64,000 nt of DNA from Cavia porcellus (GCF_034190915.1 NW_026947484.1:140652982-140716981), one strand, 5' to 3'. Counted from the stretch's first letter, positions 52,701 to 55,162 are shown. The notes: a model not told the origin generated them from the sequence alone. A program made the numbers and translations.

Positions 52701-55162
52701 GATTGTATTTCAAGATTGTTGCTACTGATATCCTGTGATATCCAGCAATGCTAATTTTAGGGAACTGCTTTACCCTCTTCATGTTAGCATGAATATTTAT
52801 GAACTTGTACAAGAGCAAGCCAGGCCTAAGTCCCCAGATGTAATTCTCCTAAGCATCCCAGTCTTATCTGTGATGAGGAAGTGCTAGAGCTTATATAATG
52901 ACTGAACTCCAGGTCTTATTTGCAGTTTGGTATTTGTCTGAAGTCAAGGTTTCTTTGGCAGCAGGAGTCTTGACCTGTGCTAATCTATTTGTTTGAAGTT
53001 CCTCAGTATTCCTACCCATGGCCTTGTCCTCAGTAGTCCACATCTGGCATTTTGAGAGGTGTATTAAGGGAGGGAACACAGTTCAGAGAGTGTTGAGAAG
53101 ACAGTAGAGTCTTGTTTTGGGTTGCAAATCCACAAAGAATGAGCCTGTTCCTCTTCTCCAGGGAGATACAGTGGAAAGAGAGCTCCTGGAACTGCGAGCC
53201 CAGGTGTCCAAACAAGAGCAGCTCCTTCAGAGCACAGCTGAGCGCCTGAAGACCGCCAACCAGCACAAGAAGAGCATGGAGCAGTTCATCATCAGCCAAT
53301 GTAGGTGCCCCTGAGCTCAGCACACAGAGGAAGGGCTGGTGTTCCACGTGCCCCACATGTGCTGCACAGGGATGTAACCAGAGAGGCCCCGAAGTCAGGA
53401 GAGGAGTGATGGGTACGGCAGCCCTGACCCTCCTGTGCCAGGACTCACTGTGGGTGCAGAGAGCAGGTGGATAGGGCTGGCAAGAGACCTCAGGCTGAGT
53501 TTCCAGAAGAAAGTGCTTCAAGTAGGCTTCACTGGTAATCTTTGCCGTGTTTCCTTGTTTCAGTGACCCGGACCCATGATGTTTTGAAGAAAGCAAGGAC
53601 GAATTTGGAGGTAAGAAAGCAGCAGTACCAGTCAAAGCCTTGGAACCTGCCCCCACCATGTCAGAGTCTATCATCAGACTTGATAGACTAGGTGTGCCTG
53701 ACCTGCTATGACCTTCCAGGAAGAGATTTCTAGTCCACTTGTAGGATCTCAGGTCCTCAGTGATCTCCGAGTTGCCATCCCATTGCTGTCCTGTCCACTT
53801 AGCCCTGTCCCCTAAACTGTCTACGCCCACCTCAGCATCATCAGGTCATTTTACCATTTCCTCTTCTTGCCACCGTGAGGAGCCTGGAGAGGTGCCACAC
53901 AGTTTGTCCTAATGGCGGAGAGATCCCAGGTGTATCTGTGAATTAGCTCTCTGCAGGGATATCAAGGCCTCTTCTACATTGTGACATTTCCTAAACATAA
54001 GCACGGTGCAATGTTCTACACTGATTTCACTGCACACTGTTGGGCTGAGAACAGCTGCTTGATTTTGACATGTTTTTCATTAAAGAACATCAAGAAAGAT
54101 CCTCTGAATCTGACTAACCAAAAAGACAGTGCCAGACATTCGCATGCTAAGTGCTGATTATTCCCTAGCAAGTATTTTGGAAAAAAGAATTGAATTTGAA
54201 ATGTTTTCAAAATCAGAAGCTAAACCATAAAACTTACACTTTAAACTTTTTTAATATATTCAGCATATTCCTAGAATTGTTTCTAACTTATACCCTGAGA
54301 GAGTGTTGACCTCCACCCTGAATATGGTTAAGGCAGGGATTTACATTACATTTCTGGTTTTTTTATAATTCCCCTTGATTGTTCTCTGATGACCTCTTTC
54401 TTTCCTGAGCCTCTTCAGCACAACACTTACGAGATTGCCTGTGTGCAGCCTTACTCCTGTCCCAGCAAAGGTAACCGGCAGCCTCCTGGACCTCAGGCTC
54501 CCTCTGGCGTGGAAGCTTTCCTCACTACTTCCCTCAGGCCCTCAGGGGCCTGGGCTCCGATTTCAGGCTTACCACTAATTGCTATGGCTGGCTTGGTTTC
54601 TGTGACCCTCATCTTTAAGAAGTGGAACTAGACATAGATGATCTTTGCTGATTTGATCTTTCCTTACAACTGGGACACAAAATATCCTCTCCCTCCTACG
54701 GCAGGCTGTTTAGCCATGTGCATGTTTCATGCTCAGCATTTGGCCTCTCAGAACATGACAAAGGCTGATTGGGTTTTGGCTTCAGATCATATAACTTACA
54801 GCATGAACTGGGCCGTGAAGAGGCAGGGGCCACACGGTGTGCAATGCCTGATTTCTGACCAGCAATAGTCTCACTGCTTGAGAGCTTTTCCTTTGACCTA
54901 GGGCCCCTCTGCCTCCTCCACACTCAGCTGACTCCACCTCCTAACCCATTCTCACCAGCCTCGTGGTTTCTGGCATCACTTAGCCTACACTCAACCTCAG
55001 GGAACCATCAGCAGAGTCTGACCATCTTCTCTGAAGAGATTTCATTTGTTTGGGGTTTTTTTTGGTTTTTTTTTTTTTTTTTTGGTGATTTGTTTTTGTT
55101 TGTTCTGCTTTTGTCTGCAGGTGAAATCCCTCAGGGCTCTGCTGTGCGCTCCAGTCTTGTGA
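368..55162 (+). CDS. PDE4DIP: PDE4DIP (myomegalin), 3' two thirds of the gene, 30 coding exons
   Basis: Joined exons are 368-535, 717-795, 4132-4223, 7125-7241, 7455-7592, 8559-8671, 9810-9937, 19533-19624, 25215-25447, 27012-27459, 28268-28460, 29366-29485, 30678-31206, 33241-33476, 34500-34551, 35417-35640, 36299-36451, 37591-37776, 40272-40523, 41712-41843, 42426-42545, 44321-44510, 45068-45192, 48087-48323, 50111-50224, 50787-51013, 51974-52117, 53162-53300, 53564-53610 and 55121-55162. All introns are GT-AG and the 5070 nt stay in frame to TGA. The product matches human myomegalin closely from recall, with family blocks such as LETLAAIGG, SLSVTSDYSSSLERPRKLRA and GRHVIGHIDDYSALRQQ. Myomegalin is a large coiled-coil scaffold at Golgi and centrosome that anchors PDE4D and PKA and helps organise microtubules. 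The start codon and N-terminal CM1 region lie before the window. CDK5RAP2 is the paralogue; the exon sequences fit PDE4DIP better. Confidence 0.96.
717..795 (+). CDS. PDE4DIP: PDE4DIP exon 2 (residues 57-83)
   Basis: Short Ser/Thr-rich linker (GSMHIPSRDSTSLTTKEDAN then IPRSTL). It enters in phase 0 and leaves in phase 1 at TTA-G|GTAAG. Its continuation, GDLDTVAGLEKELS, is in exon 3, as in human myomegalin. The 181-bp intron before it holds nothing else. Confidence 0.92.
1758..1861. repeat. Compound (TA)n / (CA)n microsatellite
   Basis: About 60 bp of nearly pure TA, interrupted by CATA and TGTG steps, is followed by a run of nine CA units ending at 1860. A second short TA run lies at 1471-1488. 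Such tracts vary in length between individuals and are difficult to assemble. Confidence 0.95.
1872..1968 (-). mobile_element. tRNA-derived (ID-like) SINE
   Basis: Read on the minus strand it gives GGCCAGGGATTTAGCTCAG followed by a B-box-like GAGTTCAATCC. This is the A-box/B-box arrangement of the ID family. It has diverged from the intact copies at 18380 and 25592, so it is an older insertion. Confidence 0.75.
3401..3622 (+). mobile_element. B1 + ID dimeric SINE (B1-dID type)
   Basis: The left half (about 3401-3517) is 7SL-derived B1, with GTAATCCCAGCACTCAGGAG and GAGGATCTCTGTGAGTTC. The right half (about 3525-3595) is tRNA-like: GGATTTAACTCAGCACTATA, then GTCATGAGTTAGATCCTGG. It ends in a (CAAA)n tail. 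This order, B1 first and ID second, is the dimer known from several non-murid rodent families. Confidence 0.85.
4132..4223 (+). CDS. PDE4DIP: PDE4DIP exon 3 (residues 83-113)
   Basis: Phase 1 in, phase 0 out. It encodes DLDTVAGLEKELSNAKEELE then LMTKKERESQ, a heptad-rich coiled-coil segment nearly identical to human. The acceptor is TTTTAG at 4126-4131 and the donor is CAG|GTAAG. Confidence 0.95.
4575..4790 (-). mobile_element. Old MIR SINE
   Basis: CATTCATTGAGTGCCTATTA with a decayed core and AAATGCTGAAGCTGAAATTT resembles the reverse strand of the mammal-wide MIR. It is strongly diverged, so the boundaries are approximate. Confidence 0.55.
5710..5833 (-). mobile_element. B1 SINE
   Basis: Reverse-strand B1: TAGTTCAGGCTGGCCTTGAA, then GTGATCCTCCTGTCTTGGTC and AAGTGCTAGAATTACAGGCA. 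This is a full-length 7SL-derived monomer of rodent type. Confidence 0.9.
7125..7241 (+). CDS. PDE4DIP: PDE4DIP exon 4 (residues 114-152)
   Basis: 39 codons, phase 0 at both ends: MELSALQSMIAVQEEELQVQ then AADLESLTRNIQIKEDLIK. The initial ATG is an internal Met in the full-length protein, not a demonstrated start. It is a continuous coiled coil. Because it is symmetric in phase, skipping would keep the frame. Confidence 0.96.
7455..7592 (+). CDS. PDE4DIP: PDE4DIP exon 5 (residues 153-198)
   Basis: 46 codons, phase 0 both ends: DLQMQLVDPEDIPAMERLTQ, then EVLLLREKVAAVESQDQEIS and GNRRQQ. The coiled coil continues after a short VDPEDIPA break. The intron before it is only 213 bp. Confidence 0.96.
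7593..8558 (+). other. PDE4DIP: Intron 5
   Basis: About 1 kb, AT-rich, with an A-rich simple stretch at 7866-7900. A probable MIR remnant lies at 8165-8215 (AAGGTGCTTAATAACTATTT). No other gene is visible. Confidence 0.75.
8559..8671 (+). CDS. PDE4DIP: PDE4DIP exon 6 (residues 199-236)
   Basis: Encodes LLLMLEGLTDERSRLNEALQ then AERQLYSSLVKFHAHPES. Phase 0 in, phase 2 out, with the final Ser codon split AG|C. The segment is conserved throughout the myomegalin and CDK5RAP2 family. It is a leucine-rich coiled coil followed by a HAHPES break. Confidence 0.96.
8672..9809 (+). other. PDE4DIP: Intron 6
   Basis: 1.1 kb, T-rich. A MIR-like remnant lies at about 8820-8950 (TCTTGCATTGAATAAGCACT). Nothing else is recognisable. 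Confidence 0.7.
9810..9937 (+). CDS. PDE4DIP: PDE4DIP exon 7 (residues 236-279)
   Basis: Encodes SSERDRTLQVELEGAQVLRT, then RLEEVLGRSLERLSRLETLA and AIG, followed by one base of the next Gly. This is one of the most conserved family segments. The donor is G|GTGGGG at 9938. If the donor is ignored, the frame stays open for GELESVQVHHKHAY and stops at 9982-9984, which may mark a short isoform. Confidence 0.96.
9938..9984 (+). CDS. PDE4DIP: Candidate exon 7 read-through tail of a short isoform
   Basis: Unspliced exon 7 would add 14 residues (GELESVQVHHKHAY) before TGA at 9982-9984. AATAAA signals follow at 10285-10290 and 10420-10425. Short myomegalin isoforms exist in mammals. That this one is used is inferred only from the open frame and the nearby poly(A) signal. 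Confidence 0.4.
10285..10290 (+). terminator. PDE4DIP: Candidate intronic poly(A) signal AATAAA
   Basis: GGGCCAATAAAGTTTATTCC lies about 300 nt after the read-through stop in intron 7. A second AATAAA is at 10420-10425. Together they could end a short transcript. Use is not shown by sequence alone. Confidence 0.4.
10470..10550 (+). mobile_element. ID-type tRNA-derived SINE
   Basis: GGGGCCGGGAGTTTAGCTCA carries the A box and GTCGCAAGTTCGATCCCTGG the B box. A short A-tail follows. It is moderately diverged from the consensus seen at 18380. Confidence 0.85.
12612..12690 (-). mobile_element. Decayed tRNA-derived SINE
   Basis: TTGTGGAGTTAGGAATCGAA and GTAGGCCACTGAGCTAGACT correspond to reversed B- and A-box regions of an ID-like element. 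Boundaries are approximate. Confidence 0.55.
14245..14310 (+). mobile_element. 5'-truncated ID-like SINE
   Basis: CACCTGCCTGGCAAGCACAA then GGTCATGAGTTTGATCTCCA and an A-rich tail. The promoter A box is missing or degraded. Confidence 0.6.
14588..14681. repeat. 25-bp minisatellite, four copies
   Basis: The unit begins ATGCCCATGTAGTATTACTA and ends GTTTA. Full copies lie at 14588-14612, 14613-14637 and 14657-14681. A 19-bp variant (ATGCCCATGTAGTAGTTCT) sits at 14638-14656. The full copies are identical, so the expansion is recent. Confidence 0.95.
15940..16115 (-). mobile_element. Old MIR SINE
   Basis: AATGAAGAAACTGAGTTATG and TTGCCTAAAGTCACATAACT match the reversed MIR core (gaggaaactgag / aaggtcacacagct). 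It is heavily diverged. Confidence 0.6.
17345..17447 (-). mobile_element. B1 SINE
   Basis: Reverse-strand B1: GTAGATCAGGCTAGCTTTCA, then CTCACAAATGCTGGAATTAC and CACCTGGCTG. It is diverged but clear. Confidence 0.85.
18160..18310. mobile_element. Decayed ID-like fragment next to a MIR fragment
   Basis: 18160-18215 (GTGCTGTGGATTGAATGTAG) looks like a reversed tRNA-SINE. 18222-18310 (AACTAGCTGTGTAACCTTGG) is a forward MIR core. Both are old, and the limits are rough. Confidence 0.5.
18364..18508 (+). mobile_element. Young ID element with 16-bp target-site duplication
   Basis: The body begins GGGCTGGGGATTTAGCTCAG near 18380 and has the B box GTCGTGAGTTTGATCCCTGG. Its 3' part is GATAAAAATGAAAAAGAC plus an A-rich tail. 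It is flanked by a perfect AAGACTGTCCTAATAG at 18364-18379 and 18493-18508. Intact duplication and near identity to the copy at 25592 indicate recent retroposition. Confidence 0.93.
19533..19624 (+). CDS. PDE4DIP: PDE4DIP exon 8 (residues 279-309)
   Basis: Phase 1 in, phase 0 out: GAAAGDDTEDASTEFTDSIE then EEAAHNNHQQQ. An acidic Ser/Thr-rich linker, matching human AAAGDDTEDTSTEFTDSIEE. The acceptor is CTTCCAG at 19526-19532 and the donor is CAA|GTAAG. Confidence 0.95.
21796..21968 (-). mobile_element. B1 + ID dimeric SINE, reversed
   Basis: On the plus strand a reversed tRNA-like part (CATGCTAGGTATTGAAACGA, GGCACATGCTAGGCAAGTTG) is followed by a reversed B1 part (CAGAGTCTCACTAAATTACC, then CCTCCTACTTCAGTCTC). 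Read on the minus strand the order is B1 then ID, as in the copy at 3401. Confidence 0.7.
22140..22690 (-). mobile_element. Old LINE-1 3' fragment
   Basis: TTTCTTTATCTATTTACCTA, ATGGCTATTATAAATAATCC, AAGTGGGATTAGTGGACCAT and ATGGTAGTTCTATTTTTAGA are the antisense of the conserved 3' end of mammalian L1. It has no open frame and is an ancient, inactive fragment. Confidence 0.85.
24961..24983. repeat. (TG)n microsatellite
   Basis: TGTGTGTGTGTCTGTGTGTG, about 230 bp before exon 9. Interrupted once by TC. Confidence 0.9.
25215..25447 (+). CDS. PDE4DIP: PDE4DIP exon 9 (residues 310-387)
   Basis: Phase 0 in, phase 2 out. It begins IIKVALEKSLATVESQSTIF and has the conserved GGDSNRCLQEEMLHLKAEIH. 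It then runs QHLEEKKKAEEELKELKSQI, a strong coiled coil, and ends FSSVSHI plus AG of Arg. The acceptor is TTTGTTTCAG at 25205-25214. Confidence 0.95.
25448..27011 (+). other. PDE4DIP: Intron 9
   Basis: 1.6 kb with one young ID element at 25578-25722. The rest is AT-rich with no recognised feature. Confidence 0.75.
25578..25722 (+). mobile_element. Young ID element with 14-bp target-site duplication
   Basis: The body starts GGGGCTAGGGATTTAGCTCA near 25594. Its 3' half is the same as that of the copy at 18380, from AAGCAGGCAGTCGTGAGTTT through GATAAAAATGAAAAAGAC. The A-rich tail is interrupted by G. GAAAATCCTTTAGA repeats at 25578-25591 and 25709-25722. Confidence 0.93.
27012..27459 (+). CDS. 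PDE4DIP: PDE4DIP exon 10 (residues 387-536)
   Basis: Large exon, phase 2 in, phase 0 out. It begins RNTMLSLCLENAELKEQMGE, continues with an acidic MSDGWEMEEDKEKGEV segment, then LQAEFRKLQRKLKNAHNIIN followed by LLKEQLLLSSKEGSSKEASK. It ends with a variable linker, PQSLDLGAASAVDAHQ. The NAHNIINLLKEQL core resembles the NANKVIQNLKSRV core in exon 13. The ending is species-variable compared with human. Confidence 0.96.
27460..28267 (+). other. PDE4DIP: Intron 10
   Basis: 808 bp with no clear repeat. It contains scattered AATAAA motifs and a purine-rich 3' part. I see no other gene in it. Confidence 0.7.
28268..28460 (+). CDS. PDE4DIP: PDE4DIP exon 11 (residues 537-601)
   Basis: Phase 0 in, phase 1 out. 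A Gln/Pro-rich start (LNNQPQAQDPGPQSEFSLLG) leads to STKHLRSQLAQCRQRYQDLQ then EKLLISEATVFAQANQLEKY and RVIF. The coiled-coil part matches human QHLRSQLSQCKQRYQDLQEK. The donor is TTT-A|GTAAG. Confidence 0.95.
28461..29365 (+). other. PDE4DIP: Intron 11
   Basis: 905 bp, no recognised repeat. It ends in TTTCTCAGCAG, a tandem acceptor that shifts exon 12 by one codon. Confidence 0.75.
29366..29485 (+). CDS. PDE4DIP: PDE4DIP exon 12 (residues 601-641)
   Basis: Encodes TGESLVKQDSKQVQVDLQDL then GYETCGRSENEADREETTSP. Phase 1 both ends. I chose the first AG of CAGCAG (29364-29365), because it gives the TGES of human; the second AG would give SES, one residue shorter. The conserved DLGYETCGRSENEA is an acidic linker. 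Confidence 0.94.
29918..30110 (+). mobile_element. MIR SINE
   Basis: TTGTTCAAATCCCCATTGTG, TTTGCTTCAGTTTCCTTATC and ATTGGGTACTTACATCAATT follow the MIR core in order. Old and diverged. Confidence 0.75.
30345..30545 (+). mobile_element. MIR SINE
   Basis: GAATTCTGGCTCTTCCATGT, GAGTTTTGGTTTCTCCAGTT and GGCAGGGTTGTGGGAGGATA match the MIR core and 3' part. Confidence 0.75.
30678..31206 (+). CDS. PDE4DIP: PDE4DIP exon 13, largest exon (residues 641-817)
   Basis: Phase 1 in, phase 2 out. A variable start (ECDEHNSLRDAVHMEGLCSE) leads to SENISVLRKNIKDLKIQLQN, then ANKVIQNLKSRVRSLSVTSD. The very conserved YSSSLERPRKLRAVGTLEGS is followed by an acidic DEDEGWLSDGTGAFYPPG, then a coiled coil KKDLESLIQRVSQLEAQLPK. 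It ends SASWP. A Ser-rich regulatory linker is flanked by two coils; phosphorylation is plausible but not shown. Confidence 0.97.
31475..31700 (+). mobile_element. Near full-length MIR SINE
   Basis: TAGCTCTGCTGCTTATTAGC, AACTTTCTGAGTCTGTTTGC, AGGATTATTGTTAGGTTTTA and TACATGGTATTTGCTATAAT are the successive parts of MIR. Confidence 0.85.
31738..32150. repeat. Old dispersed mammalian repeat, class not assigned
   Basis: TAGTTACCTATTGCTATATA followed by TATCATCTCTCATGATCCTG and TGGTCACAGAGGCTTCTCAG recalls a common ancient interspersed repeat whose usual start is TTACTATTGCTGCATAACAA. I cannot name the family safely. Confidence 0.5.
33241..33476 (+). CDS. PDE4DIP: PDE4DIP exon 14, NBPF-like coiled coil (residues 817-896)
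   Basis: Phase 2 in, phase 1 out. KYDSLIQDQARELSYLRQKI, REGRGICYLLTQHAKDTVKS, FEDLLRSNDIDYYLGQSFRE and QLAQGSQLTERLTSKLST. The pattern E-L-x-x-L-R-x-K-(I/L)-R-E-G-R and QLAxGxxLxxxLxxKLS is shared with the N-terminal coiled coil of NBPF proteins, which arose from a PDE4DIP duplication. Very conserved with human. Confidence 0.97.
33477..34499 (+). other. PDE4DIP: Intron 14
   Basis: 1 kb. The 3' half has LTR-like signals: a TATAAAA at 34353 and an AATAAA at 34422 (see the separate entry). A T-run lies at 33881-33892. Confidence 0.7.
33947..34445 (+). mobile_element. Possible solo LTR
   Basis: TCTATAAAAACAGCCCTGAG (TATA-like) is followed about 70 bp later by GCCTGAATAAACCCTGTGTG (poly(A) signal plus GT-rich sequence). 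This is the U3-R spacing of a retroviral LTR. I could not fix the TG...CA ends or find a target duplication, so this is tentative. Confidence 0.35.
34500..34551 (+). CDS. PDE4DIP: PDE4DIP exon 15, start of Olduvai-like segment (residues 896-913)
   Basis: 52-nt exon, phase 1 in, phase 2 out: KDHKSEKEKAGLEPLAL plus AG of Arg. Acceptor TTTGCAG at 34493-34499. It joins exon 16 to give LALRLSMELQEKEKVIEVLQ, which parallels the Olduvai signature [20 protein letters not shown] of NBPF proteins. Confidence 0.95.
34552..35416 (+). other. PDE4DIP: Intron 15
   Basis: 865 bp, AT-rich. Contains a 31-bp direct repeat at 34690-34752 and nothing else recognisable. Confidence 0.75.
34690..34752. repeat. 31-bp tandem duplication, AT-rich
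   Basis: TATAATTTTATTGGAATAAT at 34690 recurs as TATAATTTTATTGGCATAAT at 34721, each followed by ATAATT(T/C)TA. Two copies in direct orientation. Confidence 0.85.
35417..35640 (+). CDS. PDE4DIP: PDE4DIP exon 16, Olduvai (DUF1220) core (residues 913-988)
   Basis: Phase 2 in, phase 1 out. RLSMELQEKEKVIEVLQAKL, then a Ser/Pro-rich SPPSSHALSDSPRSPSSTSF, LSDELEACSDMDIASEYTHY and EDKKASSGHP. It is the single ancestral Olduvai-type domain of myomegalin; NBPF genes carry many copies of its relative. Human has RLSREL, here RLSMEL. SP dipeptides suggest proline-directed phosphorylation sites, which is inference only. Confidence 0.96.
35641..36298 (+). other. PDE4DIP: Intron 16
   Basis: 658 bp of unique-looking sequence, no repeat or gene recognised. 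Confidence 0.75.
36299..36451 (+). CDS. PDE4DIP: PDE4DIP exon 17 (residues 988-1039)
   Basis: Phase 1 both ends: DAIHHSNHSAVLSSKPSTTS, ASQGVKAESRSSPISLPTPQ and NPPKEAIEAHP. Disordered Ser/Pro/His-rich linker, matching human HSAVLSSKPSSTSASQG. Being phase-symmetric, it could be skipped without a frameshift. Confidence 0.94.
36452..37590 (+). other. PDE4DIP: Intron 17
   Basis: 1.1 kb, no recognised repeat. It ends in a long pyrimidine tract before CTGTTTCTAG. Confidence 0.75.
37591..37776 (+). CDS. PDE4DIP: PDE4DIP exon 18 (residues 1039-1101)
   Basis: Phase 1 both ends. GCHFNSIPKPISLPQAPLPS, a Pro-rich linker, then GLPLLGCRETPVVSLAEAQQ and ELQMLQKQLGE, which starts a short coil. Conserved with human CCETPVVSLAEAQQELQMLQ. 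The donor is GAA-A|GTGAGC. Confidence 0.94.
37777..40271 (+). other. PDE4DIP: Intron 18
   Basis: 2.5 kb. It holds a reversed B1+ID dimer at 38401-38560 and homopolymer tracts: A15 near 38139 and T runs near 37919 and 39571. No other gene is recognised. Confidence 0.75.
38401..38560 (-). mobile_element. B1 + ID dimeric SINE, reversed
   Basis: A T-run is followed by reversed tRNA-like sequence (TAGTGGAGGTTGAACGCAGG, TTGAGCTATATACTCAACCC). Reversed B1 sequence comes next (AGGTTGTTCAAGTGAGGCTC, then CAGTCCTCCTGCTGAACCTC and CCCAAAGTGCC). On the minus strand this is B1 then ID. Confidence 0.7.
40272..40523 (+). CDS. PDE4DIP: PDE4DIP exon 19 (residues 1101-1185)
   Basis: Phase 1 both ends. A variable start, SVTTVPSASAAALPSKHLEA, is followed by a conserved block: HYLTPAQPHSPPRGTIELGR, ILEPGYLGSGSQWDMMRPQK and GSVSGDISSGSSVYQLNSKP. 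Low-complexity Ser/Gly/Pro linker with a strongly conserved GTIELGRILEPGYLG core, hinting at a binding site of unknown partner. Confidence 0.95.
40524..41711 (+). other. PDE4DIP: Intron 19
   Basis: 1.2 kb of unique-looking sequence; no repeat recognised. Confidence 0.7.
41712..41843 (+). CDS. PDE4DIP: PDE4DIP exon 20, coiled-coil repeat A (residues 1185-1229)
   Basis: Phase 1 both ends: ADLLEEHLGEIRNLRQRLEE, then SICINDRLREQLEHRLSSVA and RGS. Nearly identical to human. The pattern EIRxLRxxLExSIxxNxxLRxQLE recurs in exon 24, so the two are probably an internal duplication. CDK5RAP2 carries related segments. Confidence 0.97.
41844..42425 (+). other. PDE4DIP: Intron 20
   Basis: 582 bp, no repeat recognised. 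Confidence 0.75.
42426..42545 (+). CDS. PDE4DIP: PDE4DIP exon 21 (residues 1229-1269)
   Basis: Phase 1 both ends: GSNSHVYSQGMESMPQIYNE then NRVLREENQRLQAQLNHVSR. Matches human YSQGLESIPQLCNENRVLRE. Coiled coil in the second half. The acceptor is TTGGACAG at 42418-42425 and the donor is AGA-G|GTGAAT. Confidence 0.94.
42803..43192 (-). mobile_element. MaLR-type (ERVL) solo LTR
   Basis: TGTTAGTCAGCTTTCTTGTT at one end and GATCTAAACTATCACAGG at the other are reversed ends of a mammalian-apparent LTR retrotransposon. In between are TTTAATTTGGCTCACATTAT, GGCAGAGGAAAGCTGCTCAC and CCCAGTGACCCACCTCTTCC. No internal coding region. A related copy lies at 45737. Confidence 0.65.
43447..43460. repeat. 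14-G homopolymer
   Basis: An uninterrupted run of 14 G between TACTGC and CGTCCTT. G-quadruplex prone, and its length is likely uncertain in the assembly. Confidence 0.9.
44321..44510 (+). CDS. PDE4DIP: PDE4DIP exon 22 (residues 1269-1332)
   Basis: Phase 1 in, phase 2 out: GHSQETECLREALFSSQSRL, QELEKEVEQQKMGQQQLLED, LQEKQQEIMHFREERLSLQE and NDS. Continuous coiled coil. Human reads REHSQETESLREALLSSRSH at the start. The donor is CT-AG|GTAAG. Confidence 0.96.
44511..45067 (+). other. PDE4DIP: Intron 22
   Basis: 557 bp, no repeat recognised. Confidence 0.75.
45068..45192 (+). CDS. PDE4DIP: PDE4DIP exon 23 (residues 1332-1374)
   Basis: Phase 2 in, phase 1 out: RMQHKLALLQQQCEEKQQLF then QSLQSELQIYEALYGNSKKD and LK. 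Coiled coil ending in the conserved YEALYGNSKK. Acceptor TTTGGCAG at 45060-45067. Confidence 0.96.
45193..48086 (+). other. PDE4DIP: Intron 23
   Basis: 2.9 kb. Holds an antisense MaLR-type LTR at 45737-46087 and a TG-rich patch at 45361-45382. From 46090 to 48086 I recognise nothing. Confidence 0.7.
45737..46087 (-). mobile_element. MaLR-type (ERVL) solo LTR
   Basis: GAAAAGGTTTATTTTGGGCT, TAGCATGGCAGAGGAGCCTG, GCACAGTGACCTGCCTCTTT and ATACTTAGCTATAAACCATA follow the same order as the copy at 42803. More diverged; no coding region. Confidence 0.6.
48087..48323 (+). CDS. PDE4DIP: PDE4DIP exon 24, coiled-coil repeat B (residues 1374-1453)
   Basis: Phase 1 both ends: AFHQDACHQVLLSSDLNHLV, AEIRALRGQLEQSIQMNNCL, RLQLEQQLDAGAVKPTCSPS and a linker ending KKQLPFQ. 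It shares EIRxLRxxLExSIxxNxxLRxQLE with exon 20. Human reads SLDACHQIPLSSDLSHLVAE at the start. Confidence 0.96.
48586..48621. repeat. Poly(A) and (GAA)n simple repeat
   Basis: About 20 A followed by five GAA units. It lies just after a C/T-rich stretch (48520-48580) and just before the transposon at 48645. Confidence 0.9.
48643..49499. mobile_element. Tigger-like non-autonomous DNA transposon with TIRs and TA duplications
   Basis: The left end is TA|CAGTGGTACCTTGGTTGATG and the right end is ATCAAGGTACCACTG|TA. Their reverse complements match over about 27 bp with a few mismatches. The element proper is 48645-49497 (853 bp). A CAGTGG...TIR with a TA target duplication is typical of Tc1/mariner-pogo (Tigger) elements. 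The interior is A-rich, with AAAACAAAAC-like stretches, and has no transposase frame, so it is a non-autonomous derivative. Confidence 0.8.
49540..49765 (-). mobile_element. Old LINE-1 3' fragment
   Basis: TTATTTCACTTAACATTATG, GTAGAGTAATACTCCATTGT and CATTCATCTGTTGATGGACA are the antisense of the conserved L1 3' end. No open frame. Confidence 0.85.
50111..50224 (+). CDS. PDE4DIP: PDE4DIP exon 25 (residues 1453-1491)
   Basis: Phase 1 both ends: DSAVSPPVRDVGMSSPALVL then SSSASAPGSGPATVTRTN. Ser/Pro-rich linker, matching human DSAVSPPVRDVGMNSPALVF. Phase symmetry allows skipping. Confidence 0.94.
50225..50786 (+). other. PDE4DIP: Intron 25
   Basis: 562 bp. Its 3' end has a (TTG)n run at 50757-50774 just upstream of the TTCTTTTCTTTCAG acceptor. 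Confidence 0.8.
50787..51013 (+). CDS. PDE4DIP: PDE4DIP exon 26 (residues 1491-1566)
   Basis: Phase 1 in, phase 0 out: ELALDVSPVKKDPPKLEGDA, IDGSFANKYGRHVIGHIDDY, SALRQQVGEGKLLVQKILSL and MRPAFSIPGLEVQGAE. The block GRHVIGHIDDYSALRQQ is among the most conserved of the protein. Its LRQQVGEGK resembles LRQKIREGR in exon 14. Confidence 0.96.
51014..51973 (+). other. PDE4DIP: Intron 26
   Basis: 960 bp, no recognised repeat; moderate GC. Confidence 0.7.
51974..52117 (+). CDS. PDE4DIP: PDE4DIP exon 27 (residues 1567-1614)
   Basis: 48 codons, phase 0 both ends: VLGSKGVHELRSSTSALHNT, LEEAASLLSMFWRAALPSAP and GPVLPAKV. Matches human VLGSKGIHELRSSTSALHHA. Skipping keeps the frame. Confidence 0.96.
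52118..53161 (+). other. PDE4DIP: Intron 27
   Basis: 1 kb, no repeat recognised. Its 3' end forms part of a long open frame on the opposite strand (53030-53830), probably fortuitous. Confidence 0.7.
53162..53300 (+). CDS. PDE4DIP: PDE4DIP exon 28 (residues 1615-1661)
   Basis: Phase 0 in, phase 1 out: GDTVERELLELRAQVSKQEQ then LLQSTAERLKTANQHKKSME and QFIISQ. Coiled coil near the C-terminus. Acceptor TCTTCTCCAG at 53152-53161. Confidence 0.96.
53564..53610 (+). CDS. PDE4DIP: PDE4DIP exon 29 (residues 1661-1676)
   Basis: 47 nt, phase 1 in, phase 0 out: LTRTHDVLKKARTNLE. Conserved with human and with the C-terminal region of CDK5RAP2. Acceptor TTGTTTCAG at 53555-53563; donor GAG|GTAAG. Confidence 0.95.
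53611..55120 (+). other. PDE4DIP: Intron 29, with candidate cassette exon
   Basis: 1.5 kb. It contains a plausible alternative exon at 54419-54470 and a T/G-rich tract at 55049-55105 upstream of the last acceptor. I see no SINE in it. Confidence 0.75.
54419..54470 (+). CDS. PDE4DIP: Candidate alternative exon giving a different C-terminus
   Basis: A strong pyrimidine tract and CTCTTCAG precede it, and AAAG|GTAACC ends it. It enters in phase 0, as exon 29 requires, and reads HNTYEIACVQPYSCPSK. It leaves in phase 1. Spliced to 55121, it moves the last exon into a second frame open for another 47 codons. No transcript evidence is available here, so this is a prediction from splice signals and frame. 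Confidence 0.5.
55121..55162 (+). CDS. PDE4DIP: PDE4DIP last coding exon, main frame (residues 1677-1689)
   Basis: Phase 0: VKSLRALLCAPVL then TGA at 55160-55162. Matches the human ending VKSLRALPCTPAL. Acceptor TTGTCTGCAG at 55111-55120. The exon continues as 3'UTR. Confidence 0.95.
   Translation: MKSLRALLCAPVL

Noticed and set aside
53030..53830. Protein-coding gene on the minus strand
   Set aside because: No recognisable domain, overlaps conserved exons 28-29 on the other strand and has no splice or promoter support. Reported only as a low-interest finding.
368..55162. CDK5RAP2 instead of PDE4DIP
   Set aside because: The recalled human myomegalin sequence aligns exon by exon, including the Olduvai-like segment and the VKSLRAL ending, which CDK5RAP2 lacks.
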